NCBI GenBank assembly: GCA_963721645.1
Contig: CAVRJK010000002.1
Coordinates: 1,426,001-1,490,000 of the forward strand
From: JALZKA01 sp963721645
GTDB taxonomy: Bacteria; Actinomycetota; Thermoleophilia; Solirubrobacterales; 70-9
DNA length: 64,000 nucleotides
Direction of reading: 5' to 3'
Under the pieces are notes generated by a model. It was given only the letters and a program-made list of their open reading frames with translations. It searched no databases and was not told where the DNA came from. A program made the translations under genes and the position numbers. Below are positions 7,926-16,509 of the stretch, one piece after another. The first letter of the stretch is position 1, and each line of letters opens with the position of its first letter.

Positions 7926-9474
7926 TCAGGCCGGGCGCCCCTCCTCTTCCTGCTCGCCGCGCGATGCCGCGAGGACCTCGCGAGCGACGCCCTCCCACCC
8001 CCAGAGCCGTTTTGCCGTCTCGCGGAGCGCCATCCGCGTCATTCGCCTGGCATGCGGATCCAGGCCGAGCCAGATGTTGAGCCGGGCGGCGATCGACTCG
8101 ATCGCTCCGGGCCCGAGGCGGAACGAGACGAGCCCGGCCGCCTCGTCGGGCAACCCGTTCATCAGCGCGCGGCTGACTTCAAGCGCACCCGAGTGGGCCG
8201 CCGAGACGGGCAGGACGCCGGCTGACGCGGCCTCGGCGGCGACCATTCCGAACGCCTCGGGGTGGGTCGAGGGGAAGACCAGGGCGTCGCAGGCGGGGAC
8301 GAGCTGCCCGACCTCCGAGTGCTCGAGCCGGCCGCTCAGGGCAATCGAGCCGGCGGCGGCGCTGGGCGGCCTCGGCGTAGTTGGGCGGTGGATCAGCCAG
8401 GAAGGCAGCCAGCATCTCGAGCGGTTTCATCGGCCCTCCTTCGAGTGCCCGCCCGCGGTGGGCGAGGCCGCGTGCGCCCTCGATGTCGCCCTCGCCGAGC
8501 GCCGTGATCAGGTTCTCGATCCCTTCGCGATAGGCGCCGAACCCACAGAGGAGGAGCCGGGCGTCGGGATGGCGGGCGTGCACAAGCGGCCACGCCGCGG
8601 CCAGGAGATCAACGCCCTTCGAAACGATGAGTTTCCCGACGAACACGACACGGGGTCCCTCGGTGTCGGCCAGCCAGCGCACCGCCCCGGCGGCCTCGGA
8701 AGGGTCGCGGGCCCAGGAGCTCTCGTCATCCTCGTCGCCTTCGCCGGCCTTCTCGAGCTCCGTCGCGAGATCTTCAAGGCGCGCCGGTCCGTCCTCGCGC
8801 GCGATGGCCGCGAAGAGCTCGGTGTCCACCCCGGGCGGACCGAGCCTGACCTTTGCGTTCACCTCGGGCTCGTCCACCGCCTCGCGAAGCCGCTCGGCGA
8901 TGTGGTCGGAGCCGACCAGGATCCCCGTGGCAGCGCGGGCGCCATCACGAGCCATCGGCCCGAAGCGCTCGAGCTCGGGTATGACCGTGTACGAAAGGTC
9001 TGAGCCGTGAACCTTCACCGCGAACGGCAGGCCTGCGCGCTCCAAGATCAGCGGCGCGGTGACCAGGTGATTCGCCAGGGCGGCATCGGGCGCGCCCGCA
9101 AGGGCGACGACGTCGCGCACCGCCTGGGCGTTCCGCTCGATGTAGTTCTCGAGCTCTGCGTCGGTCAGCTCGGCGAACGTCTTGACCTCGAACCCCGCAT
9201 ACCGATCCCGCACGAACACCGGCAACACGCCACCGATATCAGGCACATAGACGGTCACCGAACCCCCCGAGGGGTCAGACCCCTCACAAACCCTTAACAC
9301 TCCGTCATCCCACTCCCCCACCGCGTCCACCCAGTCAAACCCCGCCGCGGCGGGGTCCTGGCAAACGAGATGCACCTCGTGCCCCAGCCCCCGCATCGCC
9401 CGCGCCAGGCTCGCGTTGTAGACATTCGAGCCCGTGCCGGAGAGCAGGTATCCGTGGAAGATGAGAACGCGCAC
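7926..9474 (-). CDS. GT4-type glycosyltransferase (one frameshift)
   Basis: About 515 aa after joining two frames near 8357-8370. The N-terminal half begins RVLIFHGYLLSGTGSNVYNA, a GT-B donor/acceptor start with a Gly-rich loop. The middle has VVFVGKLIVSKGVDLLAAAW, and the C-terminal half, in the shifted frame, has SGRLEHSEVGQLVPACDALV then FPSTHPEAFGMVAAEA, the E-x7-E region of GT4 retaining enzymes. A break in a run of GCC codons (GCC GCC CAG CGC CGC) separates the halves; one extra base fits the length. A GGGGTCAGACCCC palindrome lies inside the coding region at 9271-9283 and adds the peptide EGSDPS. The sugar substrate is unknown. Confidence 0.8.
9271..9283. repeat. GGGGTCAGACCCC palindrome inside a gene
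   Basis: A perfect copy of the palindrome that also clusters at 15647-15721 and 21010-21141, here within the glycosyltransferase reading frame. With its flanks it encodes C-E-G-S-D-P-S-G-G without breaking the frame. Confidence 0.8.
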
Positions 9475-9496
9475 GGCGGCAAGGCTACGCCGACCG

Positions 9497-9577
9497 GGTG
9501 CCAGGCACCAAGCTCGGTGCCAGGCACCCTCAACGGCTGCGAAAGCTCACCGGGTGCCAGGCACCGTGCCTGGCACC
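9497..9577. repeat. Cluster of GGTGCCAGGCACC palindromes
   Basis: Three direct copies of GGTGCCAGGCACC at 9497-9509, 9516-9528 and 9553-9565; the last is followed at once by GTGCCTGGCACC (9566-9577). The pair 9553-9577 forms an almost loopless palindrome with 12-base arms. The cluster fills the gap between the divergent glycosyltransferase and FMN-oxidoreductase genes and ends about 14 bases before the GTG of the latter. It resembles dispersed REP-like elements. No transposase is nearby. Confidence 0.85.
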
Positions 9578-9591
9578 TTTAGGATCGCCTC

Positions 9592-10758
9592 GTGCTTTAC
9601 GGCGACCACTACCGAGCGATCTACCTGAAGGGGCTCGCGGGCGAGAAGCCCGAGCTGCCCGTCGCCTGGGCGGACCTCGAGGCCGCGGCGGAAGAGGCCA
9701 TGCCCGACGCCTCGGCCGACTACGTCTACGCCACGGCCGGCACGGGTGACACCTATCGCGAGAACCGCGATGCGTTCGAGCGCTACCGGATCGTTCCGCG
9801 GATGCTCCGAGACGTTGCCGAGCGAGACCTCTCGGTAGAGATCCTGGGCCAAAAGCTTCCCGCGCCAGTCGCGCTGGCACCGATCGGGGTCCAGACCGCG
9901 GCCCATCCCGACGGCGAGCGAGCGACCGCACGCGCCGCTGCGACGCTCGGCCTGCCGATGGTGGTCTCGACTGCCTCAGACACCTCCATGGAGGACATCG
10001 CCGAAGCAGGCGGCGAGGGCCCGCGCTGGTTCCAGCTCTACTGGCCCTCGGACGAGGGCGTGGCGCGCAGTCTGGTCGACCGCGCCGAGGCGTCGGGCGC
10101 CGGCGCCATCGTCGTCACAGCCGACAACTACATCCCCGGCTGGAAGCCCCGAGACCTGCAACGAGCCGAGCTGCCCTTCATCAAGGGCATCGGTGTCGCG
10201 CAGTTCTTCAGTGACCCCGTCTTTCGCGCCGCCCTGGATAAGCCGCCCGAGGAGGACCTCGGCGCGGCGGTCGGCCACTACCTCGGCGTGTTCGTCAACC
10301 CTTCGCTCACCTGGGACGACCTGGAGCGCCTGCGCTCGTGGACTTCGCTGCCGATCCTCATCAAGGGCATCCTCCACCCCGACGACGCAGTCGAGGCGCG
10401 CGAGCGCGGCGTCGACGGCATCGTCGTCTCCAACCACGGTGGCCGCCAGGTGGACGGCGCGATCGCGACGATCGACGCGCTCGGCCCCATCGCGGACGAG
10501 GTCGGCTCGGACCTCGCGATACTCCTCGACTCCGGCGTCCGCTCGGGCGCCGACGCTTTCCGCGCCCTGGCGCTCGGCGCCGACGCCGTCCTACTCGGCC
10601 GCCCCTATATCTGGGGACTCACGCTCGGTGGCGAGGCGGGCGTCGAAGAGGTTCTACGCCGCTTCCTGGCCGAGCTCGACCTGACGATGGCCCTCTGCGG
10701 CTACACCAACCCCTCCGAGCTCGGGCCCGAAGCGCTTCACCGCCACCCGATCAAATAG
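9592..10758 (+). CDS. FMN-dependent alpha-hydroxy acid oxidase/dehydrogenase (lactate 2-monooxygenase-like)
   Basis: 388 aa TIM-barrel flavoprotein of the lactate oxidase/glycolate oxidase family. The active-site signature VSNHGGRQVDGAIATIDAL (about residues 280-298) supplies the catalytic His and the substrate-binding Arg. The FMN phosphate loop is DSGVRSGADAFRALALGADA, followed by LLGRPYIWGL. Other family parts are APIGVQTAAHPDGERATARA and WFQLYW. The length and the early LKGLAGEKP stretch are closer to lactate 2-monooxygenase than to LldD. The GTG start at 9592 has AGGA about 8 bases upstream. The exact hydroxy acid oxidised is not determinable. Confidence 0.88.
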   Translation: MLYGDHYRAIYLKGLAGEKPELPVAWADLEAAAEEAMPDASADYVYATAGTGDTYRENRDAFERYRIVPRMLRDVAERDLSVEILGQKLPAPVALAPIGVQTAAHPDGERATARAAATLGLPMVVSTASDTSMEDIAEAGGEGPRWFQLYWPSDEGVARSLVDRAEASGAGAIVVTADNYIPGWKPRDLQRAELPFIKGIGVAQFFSDPVFRAALDKPPEEDLGAAVGHYLGVFVNPSLTWDDLERLRSWTSLPILIKGILHPDDAVEARERGVDGIVVSNHGGRQVDGAIATIDALGPIADEVGSDLAILLDSGVRSGADAFRALALGADAVLLGRPYIWGLTLGGEAGVEEVLRRFLAELDLTMALCGYTNPSELGPEALHRHPIK

Positions 10759-10769
10759 GTTTCCCGGCG

Positions 10770-11039
10770 ATGGAGAAGCCTGAGACATATCGCTTACGTG
10801 CTCCCGCCTCCGGCCGCGAGGCGATCGCGTCCGTTGATCGCGCTGACGGGGTCTACGTTGACGACGTGACCGGCGAGGAGATGCAGCCTGTTGCCAGGCC
10901 GCTGCCGCTGGCCGCGGGACCTTCGAAGCTCATCCGCAGCCCCGAGAACCTCAGGCTCTGTGGGCGCTGCGACCAGATGATCGGCGTGGACATCGCCGAT
11001 TGCCCGTACTGCGGCAAGCGCCAAGAACCGCTCGGCTAG
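10770..11039 (+). CDS. Zinc-ribbon protein of unknown function
   Basis: 89 aa. The C-terminus carries two CxxC pairs 13 residues apart (CGRCDQMIGVDIADCPYCGK), a rubredoxin-like zinc ribbon. The N-terminal 60 residues are polar with no recognisable domain. The ATG lies 11 bases after the stop of the FMN oxidase gene, so the two are probably co-transcribed. No family is recognised. Confidence 0.7.
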   Translation: MEKPETYRLRAPASGREAIASVDRADGVYVDDVTGEEMQPVARPLPLAAGPSKLIRSPENLRLCGRCDQMIGVDIADCPYCGKRQEPLG

Positions 11040-11055
11040 CCGCGAGCAGCCTTTC

Positions 11056-11808
11056 TCAGTTAGGGACGAAGTACGCCTTGTAGAAGAGGCGGTCGCTGAA
11101 CTGGCAGCCGTATTCGCGCGTTGAGCCGACCTTCTTCTGCGGCTTCCCGGCCGTAATGCCGTCCGCGTCGCAATCGCCCTTCTTCAGGTTCGCGCGCCAG
11201 CCCGTCTTGCCTTCGCCGGCCTTGTGGGGCTTGAGCATCGGAATCCAGGTCATGCTCGAAAGGCCGACGATCTCGTCCTTTTTGATCGGGAGTGGCTTGT
11301 CGAGCGTGATGATCGTGTCTTCGTCATAGAAGGTGCCCCCAAGCTTGATCGCGGGGCTTTGGCTCTTCAGTTTGAACTCGACCCCCTTGCCCTGGCGATG
11401 CAGAATCGCGAGGCGGGCAACCGGACCCTTGCCGTACTTCTCATTGCCGAACAGATCCTGGAAGAACTCGAGGTTGCTCTTCCCGTCGGGGTCATTCGAA
11501 GGTGGCCTTTTGCTGGGCTTGGAGCCAAGCTCGATGGACCAGGCGACGATTTTGCCGTTGCTGGGCGCCACGAAGGGGTGCTTCTTGTCGCCGAGGCGGC
11601 TGATGAAGGTCGTGAGGCTGCCGACCGCCTGGCAGGAATCGTCGGGCTTCGGGCCGCACAGGGGCTTGAGACTCTCGCTGCGCTTTCCAAAGACCTTCGC
11701 GTTCTTGCCACCGCCGGCTGCGTTGGCAAACGTGATGCCCACGCCTACGACCAGCGCGGTCGCAGCGAGTGCAAGGCCTACTGAAATGAACTGTCTCTTC
11801 AAAATCAT
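11056..11808 (-). CDS. Secreted protein of unknown function
   Basis: About 250 aa. A Sec signal peptide is clear: MILKRQF, then ISVGLALAATALVVGVGITF and ANAAGGG, with cleavage likely after ANA. Mature-chain cysteines occur in LCGPKPDDSC and near the C-terminus (KKGDCDADG, YGCQFSD), suggesting disulfides in an extracytoplasmic protein. The frame is open 38 codons further upstream, but the signal peptide fixes the start at the ATG at 11808 or the TTG at 11802; AAGAAGAG is better spaced for the TTG. No family is recognised. Confidence 0.7.
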   Translation of the reverse strand: MILKRQFISVGLALAATALVVGVGITFANAAGGGKNAKVFGKRSESLKPLCGPKPDDSCQAVGSLTTFISRLGDKKHPFVAPSNGKIVAWSIELGSKPSKRPPSNDPDGKSNLEFFQDLFGNEKYGKGPVARLAILHRQGKGVEFKLKSQSPAIKLGGTFYDEDTIITLDKPLPIKKDEIVGLSSMTWIPMLKPHKAGEGKTGWRANLKKGDCDADGITAGKPQKKVGSTREYGCQFSDRLFYKAYFVPN

Positions 11809-11960
11809 CTCTTCTTGGGCAACACGGGCTTGGGGCCTCAAGTTGCGGTTTGAAAACGATAGCCAGACGCCCTGATCACCCTCTGGCCAGTCGCCGAGCC
11901 GGGAAGGAGCGTGCAGGAGCAAACCGGCGCTTCCCGCTTTCTCCCTAGACTCGACGGCTC

Positions 11961-12941
11961 ATGGATGCGATCGAAGTCCGGGGGCTGGAGAGGGAGTTCG
12001 GAGACGAGGTCAAGGCCGTGCGCGGAGTTGACCTCGACGTCGCCGAGGGCGAGATCTACGCGTTCCTGGGCCCGAACGGCGCGGGCAAGACCACGACCGT
12101 CCGCATGCTGACCACGCTTCTTCGCCCAACCGGCGGCACCGCCAGGGTCGCCGGACACGACGTCGTCACGGAGGCAGGCGAGGTACGAAAGTCCATCGGC
12201 GTGGCGCTGCAGGAGGCGGCGCTTGACCCCTTGATGACCGGCCGCGAGCTCATCCGGCTCCAGGCGACGCTCCACGGACTCCCCAAGGCAGAGGGCCAGA
12301 GGCGCGCCGAAGCTCTGCTCGACCGGGTCGGGCTCGATCACGCCGCGGACCGGCGGGTCGGCACCTACTCGGGCGGCATGAAGCGCCGGCTCGACCTGGC
12401 CTCAGCGCTCGTCCACCAGCCGCGTGTCCTCTTCCTCGACGAGCCGACCACCGGCCTCGACCCAGTCAGCCGCAAGGCGATCTGGGAAGAGGTCCAGGCT
12501 CTGAACGACGACGGCGCGACGATCTTTTTGACCACGCAGTACCTCGAGGAGGCCGATCAACTGGCCGACCGCGTCGGGATCATCGCCGGCGGCCTCCTCG
12601 TCGCCGAGGACACCCCGAGCGCGCTCAAGGCCGAGGTCGGCCGCCCTCACGTCGAGATCGCGATCTGCGACGGCGAGGTCGAGCGCGCCCGCGAGGTGGT
12701 CGCGAATCTCGGCAAGCCCCTGCCGCCCAAGGACGGCATGATCCTGCTCGAGCTCGAAGGGGGAGCGACCGGCATCGCGCCCGTCGTTCGCGCGCTGGAC
12801 GAGGCGGGGCTCGCGGTCGAGTCGCTGGATCTGGTCGAGCCGACGCTTGACGACGTCTTCGTTCAAAAGACGGGTCGGCACCTCGAAGGCGACGACGATG
12901 TGGACGCGCCCGACGCCGAGGCCGTGCCCGCGGGGACCTAG
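11961..12941 (+). CDS. ABC transporter ATP-binding protein (DrrA-like)
   Basis: 326 aa nucleotide-binding subunit. Walker A is GPNGAGKTT (about residues 34-42), the signature is YSGGMKRRLDLA (about 136), Walker B is RVLFLDEPTTGLDP, and the switch region is IFLTTQYLEEADQL. A C-terminal extension of about 90 residues is typical of the DrrA/daunorubicin-resistance class of exporters. It is followed by two membrane-subunit genes, giving a complete ABC-2 exporter. The substrate may be a drug, lipid or glycan precursor and cannot be decided. Confidence 0.93.
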   Translation: MDAIEVRGLEREFGDEVKAVRGVDLDVAEGEIYAFLGPNGAGKTTTVRMLTTLLRPTGGTARVAGHDVVTEAGEVRKSIGVALQEAALDPLMTGRELIRLQATLHGLPKAEGQRRAEALLDRVGLDHAADRRVGTYSGGMKRRLDLASALVHQPRVLFLDEPTTGLDPVSRKAIWEEVQALNDDGATIFLTTQYLEEADQLADRVGIIAGGLLVAEDTPSALKAEVGRPHVEIAICDGEVERAREVVANLGKPLPPKDGMILLELEGGATGIAPVVRALDEAGLAVESLDLVEPTLDDVFVQKTGRHLEGDDDVDAPDAEAVPAGT

Positions 12942-12945
12942 CCGC

Positions 12946-13734
12946 TTGGGATCGCTCGTCCAGAACGCGCGGGTGATCGCAGCGCTCGGCCGGCGCTCGA
13001 TTCGCCAAACCTTCAGGCGCCCGCAGCTGATGGCGCCGATCATCATCTTCCCCACGCTCCTCCTGGCCGCCCAGACGGGCGGTGCGGGCCAGGCGGTGGA
13101 CCTGCCCGGCTTCCCCGAGGTGAACGGCTTCCTGGACTTCATGCTGGCCGGGGCGATGATCCAGTCGTGCCTCCTCGCGGGCAACAGCGGCGGCATCGCG
13201 CTGGCCGTGGACATCGAGATGGGTTTCACCGACCGCCTGCTGGCAGCGCCTATCTCGCGCTTCTCGATGGTGCTCGGGCGCCTTGCCGGAACCGCCGCGC
13301 TCGGCACCTTCTCGGCCGTCTACTACATCGTCCTCGGGCTCCTCTTTGGTGCGCAGATCGAGGAGGGATTTCTGGGCATCGTCCTGATGATCTTCTTTGT
13401 GACTCTGTCGGCGATCGCGTTCGGAGGGATCGGCGCAGCCATCGCGATCCGCTCGGGATCGGCCTCCGTCGTCCAGGGCCTGTTCCCGCTCGTCTTCGTG
13501 ATCCTCTTCCTGTCCTCCGCGTTCTTCCCCTACGAGTTGATGCAGGAGCCCGCCGGGACGATTGCCGAGTACAACCCGGTCTCGTTCATCGTCGAGGGAG
13601 TGCGCGACCCGGTGATCTCGACCCTCACGGGCGAGGACGCGCTGAAGGCGTTTGTCTCCATCATCGGAATCGCGGCGATCAGCCTCGCGCTGAGTGCGGG
13701 CGCGCTGCGGCACCGGCTGAGGACGGGCGGATGA
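12946..13734 (+). CDS. ABC-2 type transporter permease 1
   Basis: 262 aa, six hydrophobic segments (for example LMAPIIIFPTLLLAAQ, FVTLSAIAFGGIGAAIAI, GLFPLVFVILFLSSAFFP). It has the DrrB-type ABC-2 motifs: RDPQ-like RRPQLMAPIIIF near the N-terminus and YNPVSFIVEGVRDPV near the end. The start chosen is TTG at 12946, four bases after the stop of the ATPase gene; ATG/GTG starts further upstream lie inside that gene. The stop overlaps the second permease start (ATGA). Confidence 0.88.
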   Translation: MGSLVQNARVIAALGRRSIRQTFRRPQLMAPIIIFPTLLLAAQTGGAGQAVDLPGFPEVNGFLDFMLAGAMIQSCLLAGNSGGIALAVDIEMGFTDRLLAAPISRFSMVLGRLAGTAALGTFSAVYYIVLGLLFGAQIEEGFLGIVLMIFFVTLSAIAFGGIGAAIAIRSGSASVVQGLFPLVFVILFLSSAFFPYELMQEPAGTIAEYNPVSFIVEGVRDPVISTLTGEDALKAFVSIIGIAAISLALSAGALRHRLRTGG

Positions 13735-14513
13735 GCGCCGCGGCGATCCAGGCGGGCTGGCCGACGGTCGCGGCGCTGGTGCGCCGGTCGGCCAACGAAC
13801 TCGTGCGGGTGCCGGGCGCCGCGATCCCGGGCGTGCTCGCGCCGACGATCTTCTTCCTGGGCCTCACCGCGGTCTTCGGCGAGCTCACCAACCTGCGCGG
13901 CTTTGCCACCGACAGCTACCAGAGCTTCCTGATCCCCGTCTCGCTTCTCCAGGGCGCGGGTTTCACCGGTGCGGCGACCGGAGTGAACCTCGCTCGCGAC
14001 ATTGAACAGGGGTGGTTTGACCGTCTGCTTGCGTCACCCGCCCCCCGCTCGGCGATCCTGGCGGGCCTGGTGGTCTCGGCCTCGGTCCGGGCGCTGGTCC
14101 CGGCCGTCGTGCTCCTGGGCGTCGCCTTCGCGATCGGCGCAAGCTGGCCCGGCTTTCTCGGCCTCCTGATCGCCCTCTTCGGCGTCATGGCGATGGGAAC
14201 GGTCGCGGCGCTCTACGGCTGTGCCCTGGCGCTCAAGTTTCGGACTCAAGCTGCCGCGCCGCTCATGCAGGCCGGGATGTTCGTGGCGATCCTGTTCACC
14301 ACCGCGTATGCGCCCAAGGCGCTCCTTGCGCCCTGGCTTCAGACGGTGTCGGAGATCAACCCCGTGACGCAGGTCCTCGAGATGGTCCGCCAGGGGTTCG
14401 TGACCGGCGGCGTGACCTGGGGCGAGACGTGGCCCGGCCTCATGGCGCTTGCAGGCCTGATGGCTCTCTTCGCATTCTTCGCGCTGCGAGGCATGCAGCG
14501 CATGTCGAACTGA
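13731..14513 (+). CDS. ABC-2 type transporter permease 2
   Basis: 260 aa paralogue of the preceding permease, with six hydrophobic segments and the same landmarks (RVPGAAIPGVLAPTIFFLGL, then INPVTQVLEMVRQGFV). ATGA overlap with permease 1 and TGATG contact with the downstream DsbA-like gene indicate one operon. With the ATPase it forms a heterodimeric-permease exporter. Confidence 0.88.
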   Translation: MSAAAIQAGWPTVAALVRRSANELVRVPGAAIPGVLAPTIFFLGLTAVFGELTNLRGFATDSYQSFLIPVSLLQGAGFTGAATGVNLARDIEQGWFDRLLASPAPRSAILAGLVVSASVRALVPAVVLLGVAFAIGASWPGFLGLLIALFGVMAMGTVAALYGCALALKFRTQAAAPLMQAGMFVAILFTTAYAPKALLAPWLQTVSEINPVTQVLEMVRQGFVTGGVTWGETWPGLMALAGLMALFAFFALRGMQRMSN

Positions 14514-15368
14514 TGCCCGACCTCGAGGTTCGGATCACCGAGTACACGGATCCTGGTTGTCCCTGGGCGTTCAGCGCCGAGCCTTCGCGCCGCCGGCTGG
14601 ACTGGCTCTACGGCGAACGGCTCGAGTGGCGGATCAACGTGGTCGGCATCGCTAAGACCCGCGCCGAGCAAAGGGAGAAGGGCTTCACCCCCGCAAAGAT
14701 GGCCGAGCACTTCAAGAAGGTCTCATCCGACCACGGAATGCCGATGGATACCCGCGAGCATGACGACCTCTCGGCGACCATCGACGCGTGCCGCGCCGTC
14801 GTCGCAGCGCGTCTGAACTCGCCCGCGGAGGAGCGCCAGCTTACTTCGGTGCCTGCGGGTCGATCACTTCGCGGGCGGCATGCTCGACGACCCCGAGGTG
14901 ATCCGCTCGGCAGCCGCTACGGCAGGCATCGATCCAGACGATCTCGAGCGCTGGATGGCCGACGAGGAGACCGAGCGCGTGCTCCACGAGGACATGGATC
15001 TCGCTCGCGCCCCGATGCCCGCGGCGAGGGTGCTCGACCACAAGCTCGCCAACTGGTCGGGCGGCCGGCGCTACACCTGTCCGAGCTATGAGATCGAGCG
15101 CCTGAGTGATGGGGTCAAGATCTCCGTGCCCGGGTTTCAGCCCTTTGCCGCATACGACGTTGTCCTCGCGAACCTGTTGCCGGATCTGGACCGACGCGAC
15201 CCGCCGGACAGCGCTGAGGCTGTCCTGGAGTGGGCAGGCACGCCGCTCGCATCGCAAGAGGTGGCAACAGTCATGGACATCTCACGCCCGGACGCGCGTG
15301 AAGCGCTAGGGCGCATCGCCGAAGAGCGCCACGTCGGCGCGGATGGCTTTTGGTCGCTACGGGGCTAG
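14513..15368 (+). CDS. DsbA-family (FrnE-like) oxidoreductase, frameshifted
   Basis: 284 aa after removing one base near 14843; then CAGCTTCTTCGGTGCCTGCGG reads QLLRCLRV and joins both halves. The N-terminus is VRITEYTDPGCPWAFSAEPS, the strand and active-site loop of the thioredoxin-fold DsbA/FrnE family. Family members usually have CPWC; here the second Cys is Ala (CPWA), so the protein cannot form the usual active-site disulfide. Later landmarks are HFAGGMLDDPEVI and YEIERLSDGVKISVPGFQPF. It is the last gene of the ABC exporter operon. Substrate unknown. Confidence 0.8.
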
Positions 15369-15371
15369 CCG

Positions 15372-15590
15372 CTACTTGTAGCGGTAGGTGATACGGCCGC
15401 GATCGAGGTCGTACGGCGAGAGCTCGATCTTGACTCGATCGCCAGGAAGGATGCGGATGTAGTGACGGCGCATCTTGCCCGAGATGTGGCCAAGAACCTC
15501 GTGGTCATTGTCGAGAGTCACCTTGAACATGGTGTTGGGCAGGGCCTCGGTGACCTCGCCCTCCATCTCGATCTTCTCTTCTTTGCCCAT
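15372..15590 (-). CDS. infA: Translation initiation factor IF-1
   Basis: 72 aa, exactly the usual length. The single S1/OB-fold domain has the conserved GEVTEALPNTMFKVTLDNDH, HISGKMRRHYIRILPGDRVK and SPYDLDRGRITYRYK. IF-1 occupies the A site of the 30S subunit during initiation. The ATG at 15590 is fixed by family length; the frame is open upstream but no start codon is seen there. It is monocistronic or near so, in contrast to the usual rpmJ-rpsM neighbourhood. Confidence 0.97.
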   Translation of the reverse strand: MGKEEKIEMEGEVTEALPNTMFKVTLDNDHEVLGHISGKMRRHYIRILPGDRVKIELSPYDLDRGRITYRYK

Positions 15591-15646
15591 CCGCGCGGAA
15601 GCGTAGCCGCAAAAGCCGCAGTAAGTGCGTTTGTGAGCGTTGCGTA

Positions 15647-15726
15647 AGGGTCTGGCCCCGGGTCTGACCCCTTTGTGAGGGTCTGACCCCTCGGTGGGGT
15701 CTGGCCCCGGGTCTGGCCCCTTTTTG
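15647..15726. repeat. Array of GGGTCTGRCCCC palindromes
   Basis: Five near-identical palindromic units in 75 bases (15648-15659, 15660-15671, 15678-15691, 15696-15708, 15709-15720), alternating GGGTCTGGCCCC and GGGTCTGACCCC, followed by TTTTT. They sit upstream of infA and downstream of the enoyl-CoA hydratase gene on the same strand. The repeats could fold as consecutive hairpins and end transcription, but their dispersal in the window suggests a REP-like element. Confidence 0.85.
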
Positions 15727-15736
15727 CCGCGGGCCG

Positions 15737-16507
15737 CTACTTGCCGCGGAAGTCGCTGAACTTGCCGGGGCCCTCGGCCAGGAACGATTCGACGGCTCTC
15801 TTCAGGTCCTCGGTCTCGAAGAGCTCTGCGAAGACGCTCGGGGTGACGTTGTCCGCGTTGTCGATGCCGCCGTCGAGGTAGGCGCGAACGATCTGCTTGG
15901 TCTTCGAGTGAGCGACAGTCGGGCCGGCGGCGAGGTCGCGGGCGAACGCCATGCCCTTCTCGGTGATCTCTGCGTCCGGCAGGACCCTGTTGACGACGTT
16001 CCATCGCTCAAGCGTTTCCGCGTCGAAGAGCCGACCCGTCATCACGAACTCGCGCGCCCTGGCCGGGCCGGCGCGCTCGGCCATGCGCTGTGTGCCTCCT
16101 GCGCCGGGCGTCAGTCCGACGACCTTTTCGACGAGGCCGAACTTTGCCGACTCGGAAGCCCAGATCATGTCGCAGCCGAGCGCAACCTCGAGGCCCGCCG
16201 TCAAGCAAAGGCCGTGGCAGATCGCGAGCGTAGGGATCGGCAGCGCCTCGAGGCGCTGGACAGGGCCGACAAGCGAGGGGAACCCCTGCCCGGCCTCGGC
16301 CGCATCCTTGAAGATCTGAACGTCGACGCCCGCCGAGAAGACGTCGCCGTCCGCGCGCCAGACCGCGGCGCGAACGTCGGAGTTCTCGATCTCGCCCACG
16401 CACTCCTCGAGCTCGTGGAACGCCTCAGAGCTGAAGAAGTTGAGATCGCCGTTCGAAAGCGTGATGACGCCGACGTCCCCCTCCTCGGTGTAAGTGATCG
16501 CTGCCAT
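15737..16507 (-). CDS. Enoyl-CoA hydratase/isomerase family protein
   Basis: 256 aa crotonase-fold protein. The first oxyanion-hole strand is DVFSAGVDVQIFKDAAEA, the second is CHGLCLTAGLEVALGCDMIW. The latter has Leu-Thr-Ala-Gly where classical hydratases have a Gly and the catalytic Glu, so hydratase activity is not assured. The usual GLVEKVVGLTPGAGGTQRMA follows, which suggests the hydratase-like branch. It is probably involved in fatty-acid or short-chain acyl-CoA turnover. It starts two bases after the HIT gene stop, in one operon. Confidence 0.85.
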   Translation of the reverse strand: MAAITYTEEGDVGVITLSNGDLNFFSSEAFHELEECVGEIENSDVRAAVWRADGDVFSAGVDVQIFKDAAEAGQGFPSLVGPVQRLEALPIPTLAICHGLCLTAGLEVALGCDMIWASESAKFGLVEKVVGLTPGAGGTQRMAERAGPARAREFVMTGRLFDAETLERWNVVNRVLPDAEITEKGMAFARDLAAGPTVAHSKTKQIVRAYLDGGIDNADNVTPSVFAELFETEDLKRAVESFLAEGPGKFSDFRGK

Positions 16508-16509
16508 TT

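Noticed and set aside
15591..15660. In-frame upstream extension of infA containing TYCGFCGY
   Set aside because: A CxxC-like motif is visible, but there is no start codon upstream in frame and the 72-aa form matches the invariant family length.
15647..15726. Possible CRISPR array
   Set aside because: The units are 12-13 base palindromes, directly adjacent or with spacers of 0-6 bases; no unique spacers and no cas genes.
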